64,000 nt of DNA from Arabidopsis thaliana (GCF_000001735.4 NC_003075.7:17113001-17177000); one strand, 5' to 3'; positions 13,644 through 26,707 are shown, numbered from the stretch's first letter. The notes: generated by a model from the sequence alone, not told the origin. Program-made: numbers and translations.

Positions 13644-14201
13644 GTTAGGTCGTGCAGAGATTAGGAGTTCCATGCAGAGTCACACGAACTGCGTTCTGCA
13701 AATAAATAAAACATCAGATGTACGCTCCAAACTTATATCTGTGTAACTGTAACCTCTGAAACTGAGTCACGTAGCAAGTCCACTCGGTATCTCGATTTTA
13801 AGCTTTCATCCACTAAGGCGAATACAGTAGCACGAGATATGGCCACTCGGGAATGGAGGTTCAGATTCTATCTCTTAATCGGTGGTCCATCTTGGCTTCT
13901 GCCTCTCATTGTTGAAGACAATCGACCTTGTGTCAAGTTTTATCTGTTTTGCCCTGTTTTAATTGTTTGGTTGTTCTGTTACTCTGTTTCCATCTTTGGT
14001 TTTAATTTCTACGACGACAAAAAAAAAAAAAAAAAAAAATTTAAAGTCCGCGTTATAAAAAAAAAAATGATTTTTGTTACAAATTACTAATTAGGGAAAC
14101 ATTATTCTAATCATTATATTGTCCTTGCAATTTATAAGTAAAAACATTTCTTTTCTGGTCCACTCGTTTTAACTTCCGGCGATCGATTTTCACGGCGAGA
14201 A
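13644..14201. other. Spacer between the S28 pair, with duplication remnants
   Basis: The 3' flank of copy 1 (to about 13765) matches the 3' flank of copy 2 (from about 16815). Next, about 13763-13792 aligns with the minus-strand receptor kinase coding region near 10139-10169, with one gap and few mismatches. From about 14038 the sequence matches the upstream flank of copy 1. A poly-A/T tract at 14019-14040 marks the join. The open frame at 13839-14090 has no recognisable product and is not called. Confidence 0.6.
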
Positions 14202-16787
14202 ATGTTGTCGGCGCTTGGCTTTGCTTTACTCAGCATCTTCGCGATCCTCTTGTCGTTATCAACCTTGTCTAATGGATTACTTCAACCTCGTAGGATTTCT
14301 CATGGCTTGACGGAAAGTAGCAAGTACTTGACGAGGGATGAGCTCTGGTTCAATCAAACCCTAGATCATTACTCTCCTTCTGTAATCAATCTTCCCGACT
14401 TCGTTTCTTCTTCAATTTGAATTTTCTTCTTGCATTATCGAATTGTTTCTAATTTCGGGATTCGAATTGTTTCTAATTTTATCTCAGGATCATCGCGAAT
14501 TCAAACAGCGATACTATGAATATCTAGACCATTTACGAGTTCCTGATGGACCTATCTTTATGATGATCTGTGGCGAAGGACCTTGCAATGGAATCCCCAA
14601 TGACTATATAACTGTAAGATTTTATTTGATTGATTAATCTATTCTCATCGCATCGAAAAATTTCTAAATTTGCTCTGTTTTTCTTGATAAACATGTTCAT
14701 CAGGTGTTAGCAAAGAAGTTTGATGCAGGCATTGTTTCACTTGAGCATCGTTATTACGGAAAGAGCTCACCGTTTAAGTCATTAGCCACTGAGAATCTCA
14801 AGTATCTTTCTTCTAAACAGGCTCTTTTCGATTTAGCTGCTTTCCGCCAATATTACCAGGCAAGTACTAGTCTTATGGTTTTTGTTTCTCTAGGATCATA
14901 TGTTTGAGAAGTTGCGTTTATAGTAGCATGTTTTGGGATTTTTTTTGTGGATGCAGGACTCTTTGAATGTTAAGTTTAATAGAAGTGGCGATGTTGAGAA
15001 TCCGTGGTTTTTCTTCGGAGCTTCTTATTCTGGAGCTTTAAGTGCTTGGTTCCGGCTTAAGTTCCCTCATTTGACCTGTGGAAGCCTTGCTAGTTCTGCA
15101 GTTGTTCGTGCAGTCTACGAATTCCCTGAATTTGATCAACAGGTATTTGTTTCAAGATTAAACTTTAAATGAAGACATGGTGTGTTTCTTCATATAGAGT
15201 TTAGTTGCTGACAGAATCGAAATTTTTGTGCCTTATTGAGTAGATAGGTGAGTCGGCTGGACCGGAATGTAAAGCTGCACTACAAGAGACTAATAAGCTC
15301 TTGGAACTAGGGCTTAAAGTGAATAACAGGGCTGTGAAAGCTCTCTTCAATGCCACCGAGGTCTAGCTTTGTTGTTTTTCTTTCTATTCGTTGGATATTT
15401 AAAAAATTATGGAAGTCAAAAGTCTGTCTCTAATATGTATATGTTTCTGAAATCTGCAGCTTGACGTTGATGCTGATTTCTTATACTTGATAGCAGATGC
15501 AGAAGTTATGGCGGTAAGCTTGTTCATTTCGTACTCTTATGATTTTCATTTTCTTTCTAGTTTTAGATGTTTATCTTCAAAAATTTTGGCAGATCCAATA
15601 CGGAAACCCAGATAAACTATGTGTACCACTCGTGGAAGCTCAGAAGAATCGTGATGATTTAGTGGTAAGTTCTTTTCTTTTTAGATCCCTCTTTGCTTAT
15701 GCTTGGTGTATATATGATCAATGATTGATCATATATGCTAGAAGAACTCGTTTTGCAAACTAAATATTTGTATTTGCTGATACATTAGATGTGGTGTATT
15801 AATGCAGGAAGCATATGCTAAATATGTTAGAGAGTTTTGTGTGGGGGTTTTCGGGCTAAGCTCTAAAACATATAGCCGGAAACATCTGCTAGACACTGCG
15901 GTCACCCCAGAAAGTGCAGATAGGCTTTGGTGGTTCCAAGTTTGCACTGAAGTGGCATATTTCCAAGTGGCACCTGCAAACGATAGCATCCGGTCTCATC
16001 AAATCAATACAGAGTACACACAGTCCCAAGCTTTTATCCATAACTTTTTTCATGGTTTATATTTATTGTCCTGCTTACGTTTCTTTTAATTTGATAGGTA
16101 TCATTTGGATCTATGCAAGAGTCTGTTTGGGAAAGGTGTTTACCCTGAAGTCGATGCAACAAACCTGTATTATGGAAGTGACAGAATTGCTGGTATGTAA
16201 TAACGGAAAACATCTCGATGCTACTCATATATTTTCGCACATTCCAACAGTTTCTTCTTATTCGTAATTTGCAGCGACCAAGATTATCTTCACAAATGGG
16301 TCACAGGATCCATGGCGTCATGCATCCAAACAGACCTCATCTCCTGAACGTAAGTCTCCATTTAGTATGATCAAATCCTTATAACATTATCTCAGGCTTA
16401 GTCTATGTCGTACAGTAGCACTCAGACAAATACTTTCTATGCGACACTAACAAGTTAATACTTGACGACACAGTGCCTTCTTACATTGTGACTTGCCACA
16501 ACTGTGGCCATGGAAGTGATCTCCGTGGATGCCCTCAATCTCCCATGGTCATTGGAGGTATATTACTGGCCTCTTCTCTCTTTCCGATCCCTGAAGTCAA
16601 AGACAGACTAGTATTGGAACAACTGTTAAAAAAATATTATTTTTCCCTGCTTTTTTCATTCTCATATTCAGGTGATTCCAAGAATTGCAGTTCACCTGAT
16701 GCAGTGAACAAAGTGAGGCAACATATAGTAGATCATATGGACTTGTGGCTCTCTGAGTGTCGTGGAGGGATTAGGAGTTCCATGTAA
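14202..16787 (+). CDS. Serine carboxypeptidase S28 family protein, copy 2 (At4g36195)
   Basis: Tandem paralogue of the preceding gene; the 488-residue product is nearly the same except for a slightly longer C-terminus ending in GGIRSSM. Twelve exons at equivalent positions: 14202-14381, 14488-14613, 14704-14859, 14957-15142, 15244-15360, 15460-15513, 15593-15664, 15808-16013, 16098-16192, 16275-16349, 16474-16557, 16672-16787. Exon lengths equal those of copy 1 except the last. Catalytic residues Ser177 (GASYSG), Asp409 and His435 are kept, so it should be active. Intron 3 again has a GC donor (14860). The upstream flank is duplicated too, so early regulation is probably shared with copy 1. 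Confidence 0.95.
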
Positions 16788-17051
16788 AGAGTCACACGAA
16801 GTCAGAAACTGCGGTTATGCAAATAAATAAAACATCAGATGTATGTTTCAAACCTGTATCTGTGTAACTGTAACCTCTGATGTATGTTTCGAACTTGTCT
16901 CTACGGACCTAATACAGTAGTTTACACGATGAGACGATAGAATTACCGTCAAGCCATGAATTGAGAAAGCTGTCTAAAATTATTTTAGTAACATATCAGT
17001 CTCTTTCGTAATTACTGTCTAAATATATTATAAATTGTTACCTATCACAAA
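16788..17051. other. 3' flank of S28 copy 2
   Basis: Contains the likely 3' UTR with AATAAA-like signals (around 16822-16830). A short internal repeat is visible: the segment at about 16838-16861 recurs with changes at about 16877-16900. No gene is seen before the tRNA. Confidence 0.5.
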
Positions 17052-17123
17052 TCCGTTGTAGTCTAGCTGGTCAGGATACTCGGCTCTCACCCGAGAGACC
17101 CGGGTTCGAGTCCCGGCAACGGA
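17052..17123 (+). tRNA. tRNA-Glu (anticodon CTC)
   Basis: A 72-nt cloverleaf. The acceptor arms TCCGTTG and CAACGGA pair fully, and the anticodon stem CTCGG/CCGAG encloses a 7-nt loop with CTC at 17086-17088. The T arm GTTCGAG lies in a CCGGG/CCCGG-type stem. No intron. A run of seven T residues just downstream (from 17126) is a good RNA polymerase III terminator. The internal A and B boxes are present. Confidence 0.96.
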
Positions 17124-17353
17124 GATTTTTTTATTTCTCGGGATTGACTTTGTTTGTGAAACGAGTCAACAGAGTGAAGGACAGATGTCTCCTGCTATTG
17201 GACCGGAAGGAAAATATAACGGATGACTCATATAGTCACGGATTCATCTTTCTCGGGATTTCGAAATTTGACGGTGATCTGATTTCCAACGATTTTTTCT
17301 CTTCCATGGCTTTTTTTCGCTGATCGGTAAATCAAACGTTTGTTTCGGTTTCG

Positions 17354-20300
17354 ATGGTGGAAGCTACGTCGAATTTGACGCCGACTCAGAGATATGCGGC
17401 CGGCGCATTGTTTGCGATCGCTTTGAACCAAGCGCAAATCAACCAGACTCAGCCGCTGGGAACCCCGGCGGCGGAAGACGACGACGGAGGCGATGAAGAG
17501 CGAAGAAGCAATTGCAGTAGCGGAGATTCTGTCTCCGATGACCCCAGCCTTTGGGTACACGAGACGTCTGGCCTTCTTCGCCCCGTTTTCAGGTGCTTTC
17601 CCAAAATCTCTTGTCGATCTCATCGATTTTGAAATTCCTTTCGAGTCTTGGTTGTCTATGACCGTTGAAATCATCTGGTTGATTAGTAGTTCGCTTTAGC
17701 TCTGTTTGTAATTCGTTTCTATCCACAGATGTCTTGAGATTGATTCACCGGCTTGGCTTGGTCTCGAGCAAACAGCTTGCTCTTCTCCGGCTAAGCACCA
17801 CATCGGGGCGGTATGGCTATTTCCGGAGTTCAAATTTTGCTGTTATGGATCCGATACTCACTGTTGAGTTATTGTTCATTAACTTCTATTTTGTTTTTAT
17901 TGTAGTTCACGAGGTTACTCTCAGAAGAAGCGAATGATGCTTCTGCCGAGATGGTGGAGCAAGAGATGGCCTTAGCTAAAGCTGCTGATGCTATGGTGCA
18001 TAGCATTCAATGCTCTGTATCTATAGATGCTAAGAAGGAGAAGCATCAAGAATACGAAAACGAATGCCGTGAGAAATATGCTGTTCCTGAGGTAAAATCA
18101 AAAGATGTTGATTTGGATAAAGAGAAGGATAAGAAGGAAGCGGCTGAAAGTGCTGCAAGAGAAGGTCTTGAAGCGGGTGTGGTTATTATAGATGGAAGCC
18201 ACAAGCCTGAAGTTCTTGAAAATGAGAAGTCTGTTGAGGAAGTAACATTGCTTAGTCATCAGAGGAAGATAAATGTTCTTTATGAGCTACTTTCTGCTTG
18301 CTTGTCAGATAAACATCACGAGGATAAGAAATGTAAACGGTGTAGAAAAGGCTATGATGCGCGTCACCGTGTTGCTCTCCGTTTACTTGCGACCTGGTTT
18401 AACATTGAGTGGATTAAAGTGGTTCGTATAGTTATTTCTTCCAGAACATACTCATTTTGAAATTTGCTTTAACATAGAATCATTGTACGAATTAGCTATA
18501 TTGCTCTGAGTTAGGATATGGAACTGGCAGTGCTCTAAATTCCAGTAGTTTTTCATGTGCTACCATTTTGTTTTCTTTTTGTTCTGGCAGTTGGTTAGTG
18601 AATGATGATTTTGTGTCTCCTTTCATTCTTATAAATGATTAATATTTATGGATCTTCAATTTCTAGGAAGCAATTGAGACAATGGTCGCATGCTCTGCCA
18701 TGGCCATTCAGAAGTCTGCTGAAATGAAGGGTGAAGATAATCTAACTCCTACGACTTCATGGGCTAAGTGGAAGCGAGGAGGCATCATTGGTGCCGCTGC
18801 TATTACAGGAGGCACTTTGATGGCCATAACTGGTGGTACGGCAAATTCAAAGCGTTAACATTCTAAATTAGAGCATATTTTGAACTGGTTACCTATCTTA
18901 CATTTACATGGTTATATTCAACAGGATTGGCTGCTCCAGCTATAGCTGCAGGATTTGGTGCATTGGCACCAACACTGGGCACAATTATTCCGGTGATTGG
19001 AGCTGGGGGTTTTGCTGCTGCGGCTAGTGCCGCAGGAACTGTTGCTGGCTCCGTTGCGGTTGCAGCATCGTTTGGAGGTGAATAAGAGTAGATGAGTTCA
19101 CTTTTTGCACTATATGGATAATCAGTGTGCTTACAACTAGGCACTAGGTGTTTTGGTTTCTCTTTCATCCCCATTAATGTATTAAATCTTTGTTAAGGAG
19201 CGTTTACAATGTCACTGGTGCTTCGTTTTAAATGTTTTCGTATCCAGCTGCTGGAGCTGGTCTCACAGGGACTAAGATGGCAAGGAGAATTGGGGACCTT
19301 GATGAGTTCGAATTTAAAGCTATTGGCGAAAATCATAATCAAGGAGTAAGTTCATATTTCCCTATGCTACTAGATTATTGTGACATATCATAATTTTGCA
19401 GTTTGGAGAACGAAATATTGGTTGTATTTCCTCTCCCTCCTTCATCTGGAAATCTCCTTGCTCTGAGTTTTCCCGTTTTTGAGGGCCACGTTTTTCGCTG
19501 ATGGGAACAGTTTTGTGGAAATCAATGTAACAGCGGTTAGCAGTGGAAGTCTTGGTTGCTGGTGTTGTTTTTGAAGAAGAAGATTTTGTGAAACCATGGG
19601 AAGGGTTAACTAGTAATCTGGAGAGGTATATGTCGTTCGAGAACTTTAGTATCTTAATAAGGAAATAGGATTTAACATCTGGAGCTTCTCCTTGCGTTGG
19701 CTTTACTCATTCACGTTTGTACTGATTCTCAAGAAGTGAACTATAGTTGCTTCTATAATAGTCTGATTTCTTACTATTCCAGGTACACGCTGCAATGGGA
19801 GTCCAAGAATCTTATCTTAGTGAGCACAGCGATTCAGGATTGGCTTACTTCAAGTAATTGGTTTTTATCCTACTAAATAACATGTTGATGTAAAAATGTC
19901 AAATTACTAAGATTATTGTGGTATTGATTATGATTTCTCCAGGACTTGCAATGGAATTGATGAAACAGGGAGCAATGCACACTGTGTTGGCCTCTCTTTT
20001 AATGGCATTGGCATGGCCAGCGACAATCTTAGTAGCTGCTGATTTCATAGATAGCAAATGGAGTATTGCTATTGACAGGTAACGCCTTTTCCCTTGCTAA
20101 GTAGTCAGTCTATGATTGAAGATGATGCACCATTTACCCATCACATCTCCAAATAATGACCAATTACTTTGAAACTTTTGGTATTGGTTTTGCATTTGAA
20201 GTGAACTAAATCCGTGACTATTATAATCTACTCCTGTAGGTCGGATAAAGCAGGAAGACTTCTAGCTGAAGTGCTACAAAAAGGCTTGCAAGGAAATAGG

Positions 20301-21302
20301 TACAGATTTCATGACTGCTGCAATGAAGTAAATATAATTTCTATATTCAAAAGTTATGTACGTAAAGGATTCATGTCTTGTTTTGCTTCTGTTTCCTCAA
20401 ATTTTGGGAATTCAGACCCATCACTCTAGTTGGTTTTTCGCTTGGTGCTCGTGTCATCTTCAAATGCCTCCAAGCTCTGGCTGAGACAGAACAAAACGGT
20501 AATTTCCAATGTGCAAGATAGAAGATTGCTTTAAAAGATCAAATCTTTCTTACGGAGACTCTTAACATGTCTTTGGTAGCTGAACTTGTGGAGAGAGTTG
20601 TTCTTCTTGGAGCACCCATTTCAATCAATAGTGAAAACTGGCGAGACGTAAGGAAGGTAATTAATTCTCTGATAGTACAAACACTACATTACCAAAATAT
20701 AGGTCACATCTATGGAATCAAATCTTAAATGAGATTTTCAAAAGAGAAAATTAATATCTCTGGTCCTGTTTGATAGATGGTCGCTGGAAGATTCATCAAT
20801 GTTTATGCCACAAATGATTGGACCCTTGGTATCGCATTTCGTGCTAGGTACATAACATACATTCCATTATTTCAATTTTTATTCTCTTCACCTAACAATA
20901 CCAACTTGTTCTTTTGATCCTAACTATGATCTTCGACAGTTTAATTTCCCAAGGATTAGCCGGAATCCAACCAATATGTATCCCTGGTATCGAAAACGTA
21001 AGCCATCTATCTCTTTCTTTTGTCACCTCTATGTATTTTATCCATTAATGAAACAAATAATTAGCTGATGGAGTGAATATTCAGTAAATGATTCTGTCAA
21101 ACAAAAAGATATAAGGTCATTTTCAATAAATTTGTAAAGTTTTTATCATAATTATATCATTTCACCTCTCGATTTCAACGTGTTACAGGTGGATGTAACC
21201 GATATGGTGGAAGGTCACTCTTCATATCTATGGAAAACTCAGCAGATTTTAGAAAGACTCGAGATCGACACATATTACCCTGTTTTTCGAGACACTCTTT
21301 AA
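17354..21302 (+). CDS. DUF726 alpha/beta-hydrolase-like membrane protein (At4g36210)
   Basis: 672 residues in 15 exons: 17354-17592, 17729-17810, 17906-18421, 18667-18835, 18925-19077, 19248-19345, 19534-19625, 19783-19853, 19943-20078, 20240-20299, 20416-20498, 20580-20656, 20777-20847, 20940-20997, 21189-21302. The N-terminal third is charged, with an acidic patch near 40-47 and a Lys/Glu-rich helical part. Residues about 318-400 are a Gly/Ala-rich hydrophobic stretch, likely membrane-embedded hairpins with glycine zippers. The C-terminal domain has a nucleophile elbow GFSLG (Ser547); Asp606 (NDW) and His645 (EGHSS) could complete a triad. The family includes human TMCO4 and yeast Mil1. Substrate unknown; an esterase or lipase role is inference. 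At the end of exon 3 the donor could be 18419 or 18422; I used the latter, which adds one Val. Confidence 0.9.
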
Positions 21303-21989
21303 CCAAAATCAAATTAGATAAGTATCACACAATATAGGGAACCAAACTTTGTCACATGTTTGAAATGTACACAAATAAAAGTCGATAAACGTTAGACATT
21401 AATTAAAGCAAGGCTTGTATTTTGTTTGTTTGTTTTAGCTGTCGTCTTTGGGTTTTTTTTGTTTAAACGTTCGTGGATGCCGGCGAAAGACAAGGGCTTC
21501 TGTATTGTAATTATTTGTATGAAAACACATTGCACCGCCATCGTTGACTATGGCCGTGTTTTAGCTTCGCCGTTCTTGTTTCCTTGTTTACATACAAAAG
21601 TCTAAACTGATCGAAAATGTTACTGAACAAAAAAAAAGAGACTACACTTGAATTTCAGCAATTATCTTATTTAGATTTCAGTAAACCAATTCCTATTGTC
21701 TCATCATGAGACTCTCATTATCCTCTTTGCTTCACTCCACTAGTGTCCATAATATTACATTGTAAGTATATTAATAACCAACAAAATTTTATATATTTGG
21801 TTTCAATCATCTAATAAATTAGCCTTGACAACTCACTGGGTTTGCCCTAAATTTGTCACTGTCTTAACTTTGCCTCTCCATGACAATAGTCTGTCGTGAA
21901 GAGACTACTACTTACCCGTTTATTATTATTTTTTCTACGTTTTTTACATACATAGCTATATATTCTGTTTCAGCCAGATGTAAAGTTTT

Positions 21990-22810
21990 TTCCTCGAATT
22001 GATGAAACCAGGTGCAATGTATCTGTAGATTTCATAGATAGAAAATGGACATTGTCGTTATCCTTTTAACAGATTAAAGAACTTCGAAATGATTAAAAAC
22101 GAGGGAGCTAGTTAAAATTAAAATATCTTAAGCCATATCTTTCTCTCGTTATTCAATTGAGAATGCATAATCCATTCATTAGATTATGAAACAATATTCG
22201 TTTTCCAAGTGATTATTTAACTGAGCCATTGTCAGGAGGGTGTTAGATCGCTTTCAACTAAAACAATAATTGAAAGGCCAACGATGATTTTCAGGTAGTG
22301 CAAGAAGGTTTAAAAATCATATAGAAAAAAGTGAGATATCCAATCATATGTATACAATATTACATGGTGAATATGTGAACAATATCTACTCTCAGATGCT
22401 TATCAGGTATGTTTACTCTAACAATGATTTTTAGTGGCATTTATCGAACTATATTCTATTTTAAATATTGTTTTATTAGCGATGTGATATTATTCTAACA
22501 GATCCGTATACACTATCATAATTTGGGATCTCCTTGGTTCACATTTTCACCAAGTCACATGTTCTGAAATTTAGACAAATGAAAATGGTCATTAAATGAA
22601 CGTAGACGTTAAGAGTTATTTTTGTTTGTTTGTTTGCTAAATTATAATCGTCTTTGTTTGAACGTTCTTCGACGCCGGTGAAAGACGACAACTTCTGTCT
22701 TGTAATTATCTAAAACGTCGTCGTGCTCAATCAACCACCACATGTCACCCGTTTACGCTGACCTTATTGCTTGCTCTACCGTTCTTGTTTCCTTTTATTG
22801 TCAAAATTGA
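21990..22810 (+). pseudogene. Decayed partial copy of the DUF726 gene 3' end
   Basis: A shrunken relic of the preceding gene. Segments in the same order and orientation match exon 9 (21996-22019 with 19954-19977; 22028-22055 with 20041-20067), then the 3' UTR (around 22554-22610 with 21351-21400) and the downstream flank (about 22640-22800 with 21440-21595). Internal exons are mostly deleted. No open frame survives, so it cannot encode a protein. It is best read as a tandem duplication of about 1.6 kb that has lost half its length. Confidence 0.75.
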
Positions 22811-24583
22811 AAATGTGGATTTTGATGTTTTTTGTATTTTTATGTCTGGAAAAAAAGTGACATGTTCGAGACAATTTTTTCGAGGCAGTATTAAATTTAG
22901 TTTAAATCAAGTAACGTATTAATGTTTAGTAAGTCTAAGATAGAGTTGAAAATCATATATTTTTAATCCAACGCCTCTGTCTCGTGGGTCTCAATGGCAT
23001 GTGCCTCTGTGCGTGCTTCACCACTCATGGTTCATCCAAGTTAGAATAAATTCAACGGTATATAAATAAAAGCCAATATATTTATTTATTTACAATTACA
23101 ACCATAAATTCATCACCTCATTTCTTTCAAAAAAATCTATTTCAATCCATCCAGCACTGCATTTATTTCAGAAAATCTAAGCGGCCTTACCAAACAAAGT
23201 TTTAATGAATATGGGGTCTTATATGACTCAGTGTCCCCACAATCACAAGTACAGAACTTTATGAAAATGATCAAAAAAAATATAAAGGCAATGTCAATTT
23301 GCTGGTGAAAATATTGCTATAATTAACTTGATGGGTCGAGAAGCTGTCTTCTCTAGAAGACAAGACAAACCCTACTCGAACCAACCCCTTTGCAAAGCTG
23401 TTACACTACAGTCTTTTAAGCTTTAAATGTTACGTTTGGCTTAGAGCTAATTTTAGCGATATGTGATGTGCCTCACTCTTCACAACTCATTACCTGTCTA
23501 TAAAATTGTCACTTTCTTATACCTACACCCAAAAAAAAAAAAAGGAGACATATTTTTTGCATTAAGAATAGTAAATTTATATATGCGAGATATTCCTGAG
23601 TCCACGTAGGGTGGTACGTTACGTATGTGTATATGAATGTGCTACGTGTGTAGCTACGCAAAGTGTAATGAAGTAATTGCAATATACTGATCTCGTCATG
23701 GTAGTTGAGGTAGTGTTTGATACTTGATGCATTCAGGTTATTATAAATGCATAGTTTTGAAACTTTGATGTCAACTTTGACATTATCCATCTAGAAAATT
23801 GATAATCGAGTGTGTTAAGAGTAAGCACATACACAAGTGTTAGGTGCATTTCACCGTAGTATTCAAGGTGCCGAGTCCTACAAAAGAAAAAAAAAATCTA
23901 TACAAATGATATAAGATACCTAAAATCACTAACAAAATAAAATAAATAATCTCGAGATTAATGAAACAAAATTAACAAAACCACTCTGCTTTTTTTTTGG
24001 TAATGAAACCTGTATGTTTGGAGTTTATAACAAAAAACATAAATATGATAAAATACATTTATTTGCAAAAAATAAAAAAGTAAATAGTACTCAGTAAACT
24101 GAAAATAAAACTAATAAAAACCTTAGAATTTTTTTTATAAATATCATGTGGTTTTAATCTGCGACCTTTTGTTGGGCTTGTAAAATTATAACTTTAACTC
24201 TGATTTACGCTTAACCAGCGAACTTCCACCCCTAATTGACACAATGGCAACCATACAACCAGAACAAAAGAAAAAGGTGAAATAACTAAAAAAAAATTTT
24301 TTTTTTTTTTTTAAGTAGAAGTTCTCATCCAAGATCGATCTTTGCAACATGCTAAATTACTTATTGAAAAAAATCTTATTTTTACTGTTACATTTCATTC
24401 AAGGAAAATCCCCATTAAAGAAAAAAAAAAAAAGGGCAAACAAAGAGCCAAATCTGTTTTCATCAGAACACACGTGTATACACATACATACATATGACAT
24501 CCACAAATCCTCGATGAGGGCAACTTCAAACTTTTCAGTTTTCACCATACCAAACCCCCTGCCACGTGACTCGAACCATAAAC
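22811..24583. other. Intergenic region between DUF726 gene and FAH1
   Basis: This lies between two convergent genes. It is AT-rich with poly-A/T tracts (around 23528-23541, 24290-24312, 24420-24434). The FAH1 3' UTR must lie near the right end. One G-box-like CACGTG occurs at about 24563-24568. No coding frame or RNA gene is recognised. Because FAH1 has been reported to need sequences downstream of its coding region for proper expression, this segment may be regulatory. Confidence 0.5.
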
Positions 24584-26619
24584 TTAAAGAGCACAGATGA
24601 GGCGCGTGGTTGGCACGGCGAAAAGCCGCGTGGCTTTAGGAGCCGTGAGACCAAACACATCATTCATGTCGAGCTCACTTGGTTTCATCCCATCAGGTAA
24701 TTTCCACGTGAAGCAATGTAATATATGAGCCACGGCTAAGTCAAGCGCGTATAACCCTAGTTGCATACCCGGGCACGATCTACGACCCGACCCGAACGGT
24801 ATAAACTCGAAATTGCTCCCTTTGAAATCCGGTACGCCCGGTTCCAAAAACCTCGATGGTCTAAACGTGTCCGGGTCAGTCCAAGAGGTTGGGTCGCGTC
24901 CTATGGCAAACGCGTTGATCATCACACGAGATTTCTTGGGAATGAAGAAACCGTCGATACTAGTGTCCTCCGCGGTTTCGTGGAGGAGGAGAGGGATCGG
25001 TGGGTGCATCCTTAGGGTTTCTTTGAGTGTGCATTTGAGATAAGTCAACTTCTCGATGTCGGATTCTTCAACTCGTCTGTCAAGTCCAACGACTTCGGCG
25101 AGTTCTTGTTGGACCCGTTTTAGATCCTCGGGGCTCCGTAATAACTCCGTTAAGGCCCACTCTATCGCCGACGCTACCGTTTCCGTTCCTCCAAACATAA
25201 CGTCCTAATAAAATCAAATAAAAAAATCAAATTAGAATTAAATATAACGTCCTAATAAAATCAAATTAGAATTAAATATATCCACACTAGTCCACTCTTT
25301 CTTTTTTCTCTCTCCATTTTTTGTCTCTTCATTGGTTTCATAATTATTGTAGATCTGAATATTCAATGCTTCTATATATATTAAAAAAAGATCATGCTAA
25401 AATCTGTTGCTTTCTCTAGTAAAATAGAAAATTACCTTCCTAATTCAAACAAAAAAACTTAGGAGAAAATAACTGGTCAATGGATAAGTATTATTACGTA
25501 ACGCATTAAGAAACATGACTATGACTAGTGCTTTTTGAAATATAATTACCATGATGATTGCTTTGATATTGTCACGGGTAAGTTTGATGGAATTTTGAAG
25601 ATCCGCTGTCTCACTGACTAATTTGGCCTCTTCACTGTAAAAAGCAAGAAGATCATCAACCATATCGGTATCGACAACATCCCCATCATCCACAGCGTTT
25701 TGATTCTCCTTCTTCTTCATATGTTCATCGATAATATCGTCAATAAATCCGTCTAGATCATTACGGGCCTTCACGAGCCGCTTGTTTATCCCTTGCGGAT
25801 CGATCCACCCGAAATATGGTATGAAATCCGCTACGTTGAAGGCTCCAAAAAGCTTAGAGAACTCTTGTAAGATTCTTATGAACTCGTCTTGTCCCTTCTC
25901 GCAGGCTGACCCAAACGCTGCCCGGTAAGTTATGTTGCGGGTCAGTGCAAAAATTTGCTCCCCGACGTTTATAGGCTTACCTACAATTGTTTTGGTTAAA
26001 TGTTAAAGTACATACTAAAGAAAGAAGAAATGAGTACTTTCACTTTTTACATATTTGTTTAATTGCACATATATATAGCAAGAGTGGTGAATATGTGAAG
26101 TAGCTTACCAACGTTACAAGAGACCGACCGGACCATTTTGTCCACTTCATCACGAACTGAAGCCCATGACTCAGCTCTTTTACGGCTAAACACCTTCATG
26201 ACACACACTTTTCTCATCTGTCTCCAAAACGGTCCGTAGTGAGCGAAAGCCATGTCCGCTCGGTCGTAAGTCAGATAGCTTATAGCTATAGTTGCAGGCC
26301 GGTTCGAGAAGACGCTGTCTTGGACTTGAAGGACTTGTCGAGCCACCTCGGGTGATGAGACAGCGTACATATGGAGGAATCCCATGCGGAGATGGCACAA
26401 TCCGCCATACTTTTTAGCTAAATTGGCTAAACCACGGTGGGTGAGTTGGTCCATCATTAACATGTTGCCTATGATGGGCCAACCTCGTGGACCGGGAGGA
26501 TATGGAGGCCTTCGCCGCCGTGTGATGAAGCTGATGAAGATGAAAAGAGAGACAACGATGACAAGAGACGTCGTGGGATCTGATAGTTTGCTTAGTGTTT
26601 GTGATATAGAAGACTCCAT
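24584..26619 (-). CDS. FAH1: Ferulate/coniferaldehyde 5-hydroxylase, cytochrome P450 CYP84A1
   Basis: ER-anchored P450 of 520 residues that 5-hydroxylates coniferaldehyde, coniferyl alcohol and ferulate, committing carbon to syringyl lignin and sinapate esters (At4g36220). Three exons: 26619-26109, 25980-25550, 25204-24584. An N-terminal membrane helix (about 17-33) is followed by an Arg cluster and the proline hinge PPYPPGPRGWP. In the I-helix, GGTET (319-323) is the oxygen-activation motif. The K-helix has ExxR (376-379), and the heme-binding loop PFGSGRRSCPG carries the axial Cys458. The FRPSRF PERF-like motif is present. Length and frame are complete, with no damage. It needs a cytochrome P450 reductase partner. 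A TATA-like TATAAAA lies on the minus strand about 90 bp before the ATG. Confidence 0.98.
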
Positions 26620-26707
26620 ATTGAGTGTTTTTTTTGGATTCGATTATTTTCTGAAATGTTGTCAGGAGGCAAAGTTCTCCATTTTGGGATGTGATTAGAG
26701 AGGTAGG

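Noticed and set aside
13839-14090. 83-codon frame between the S28 genes, ending in a Lys run
   Set aside because: Runs into a poly-A tract at the duplication join; no family features.
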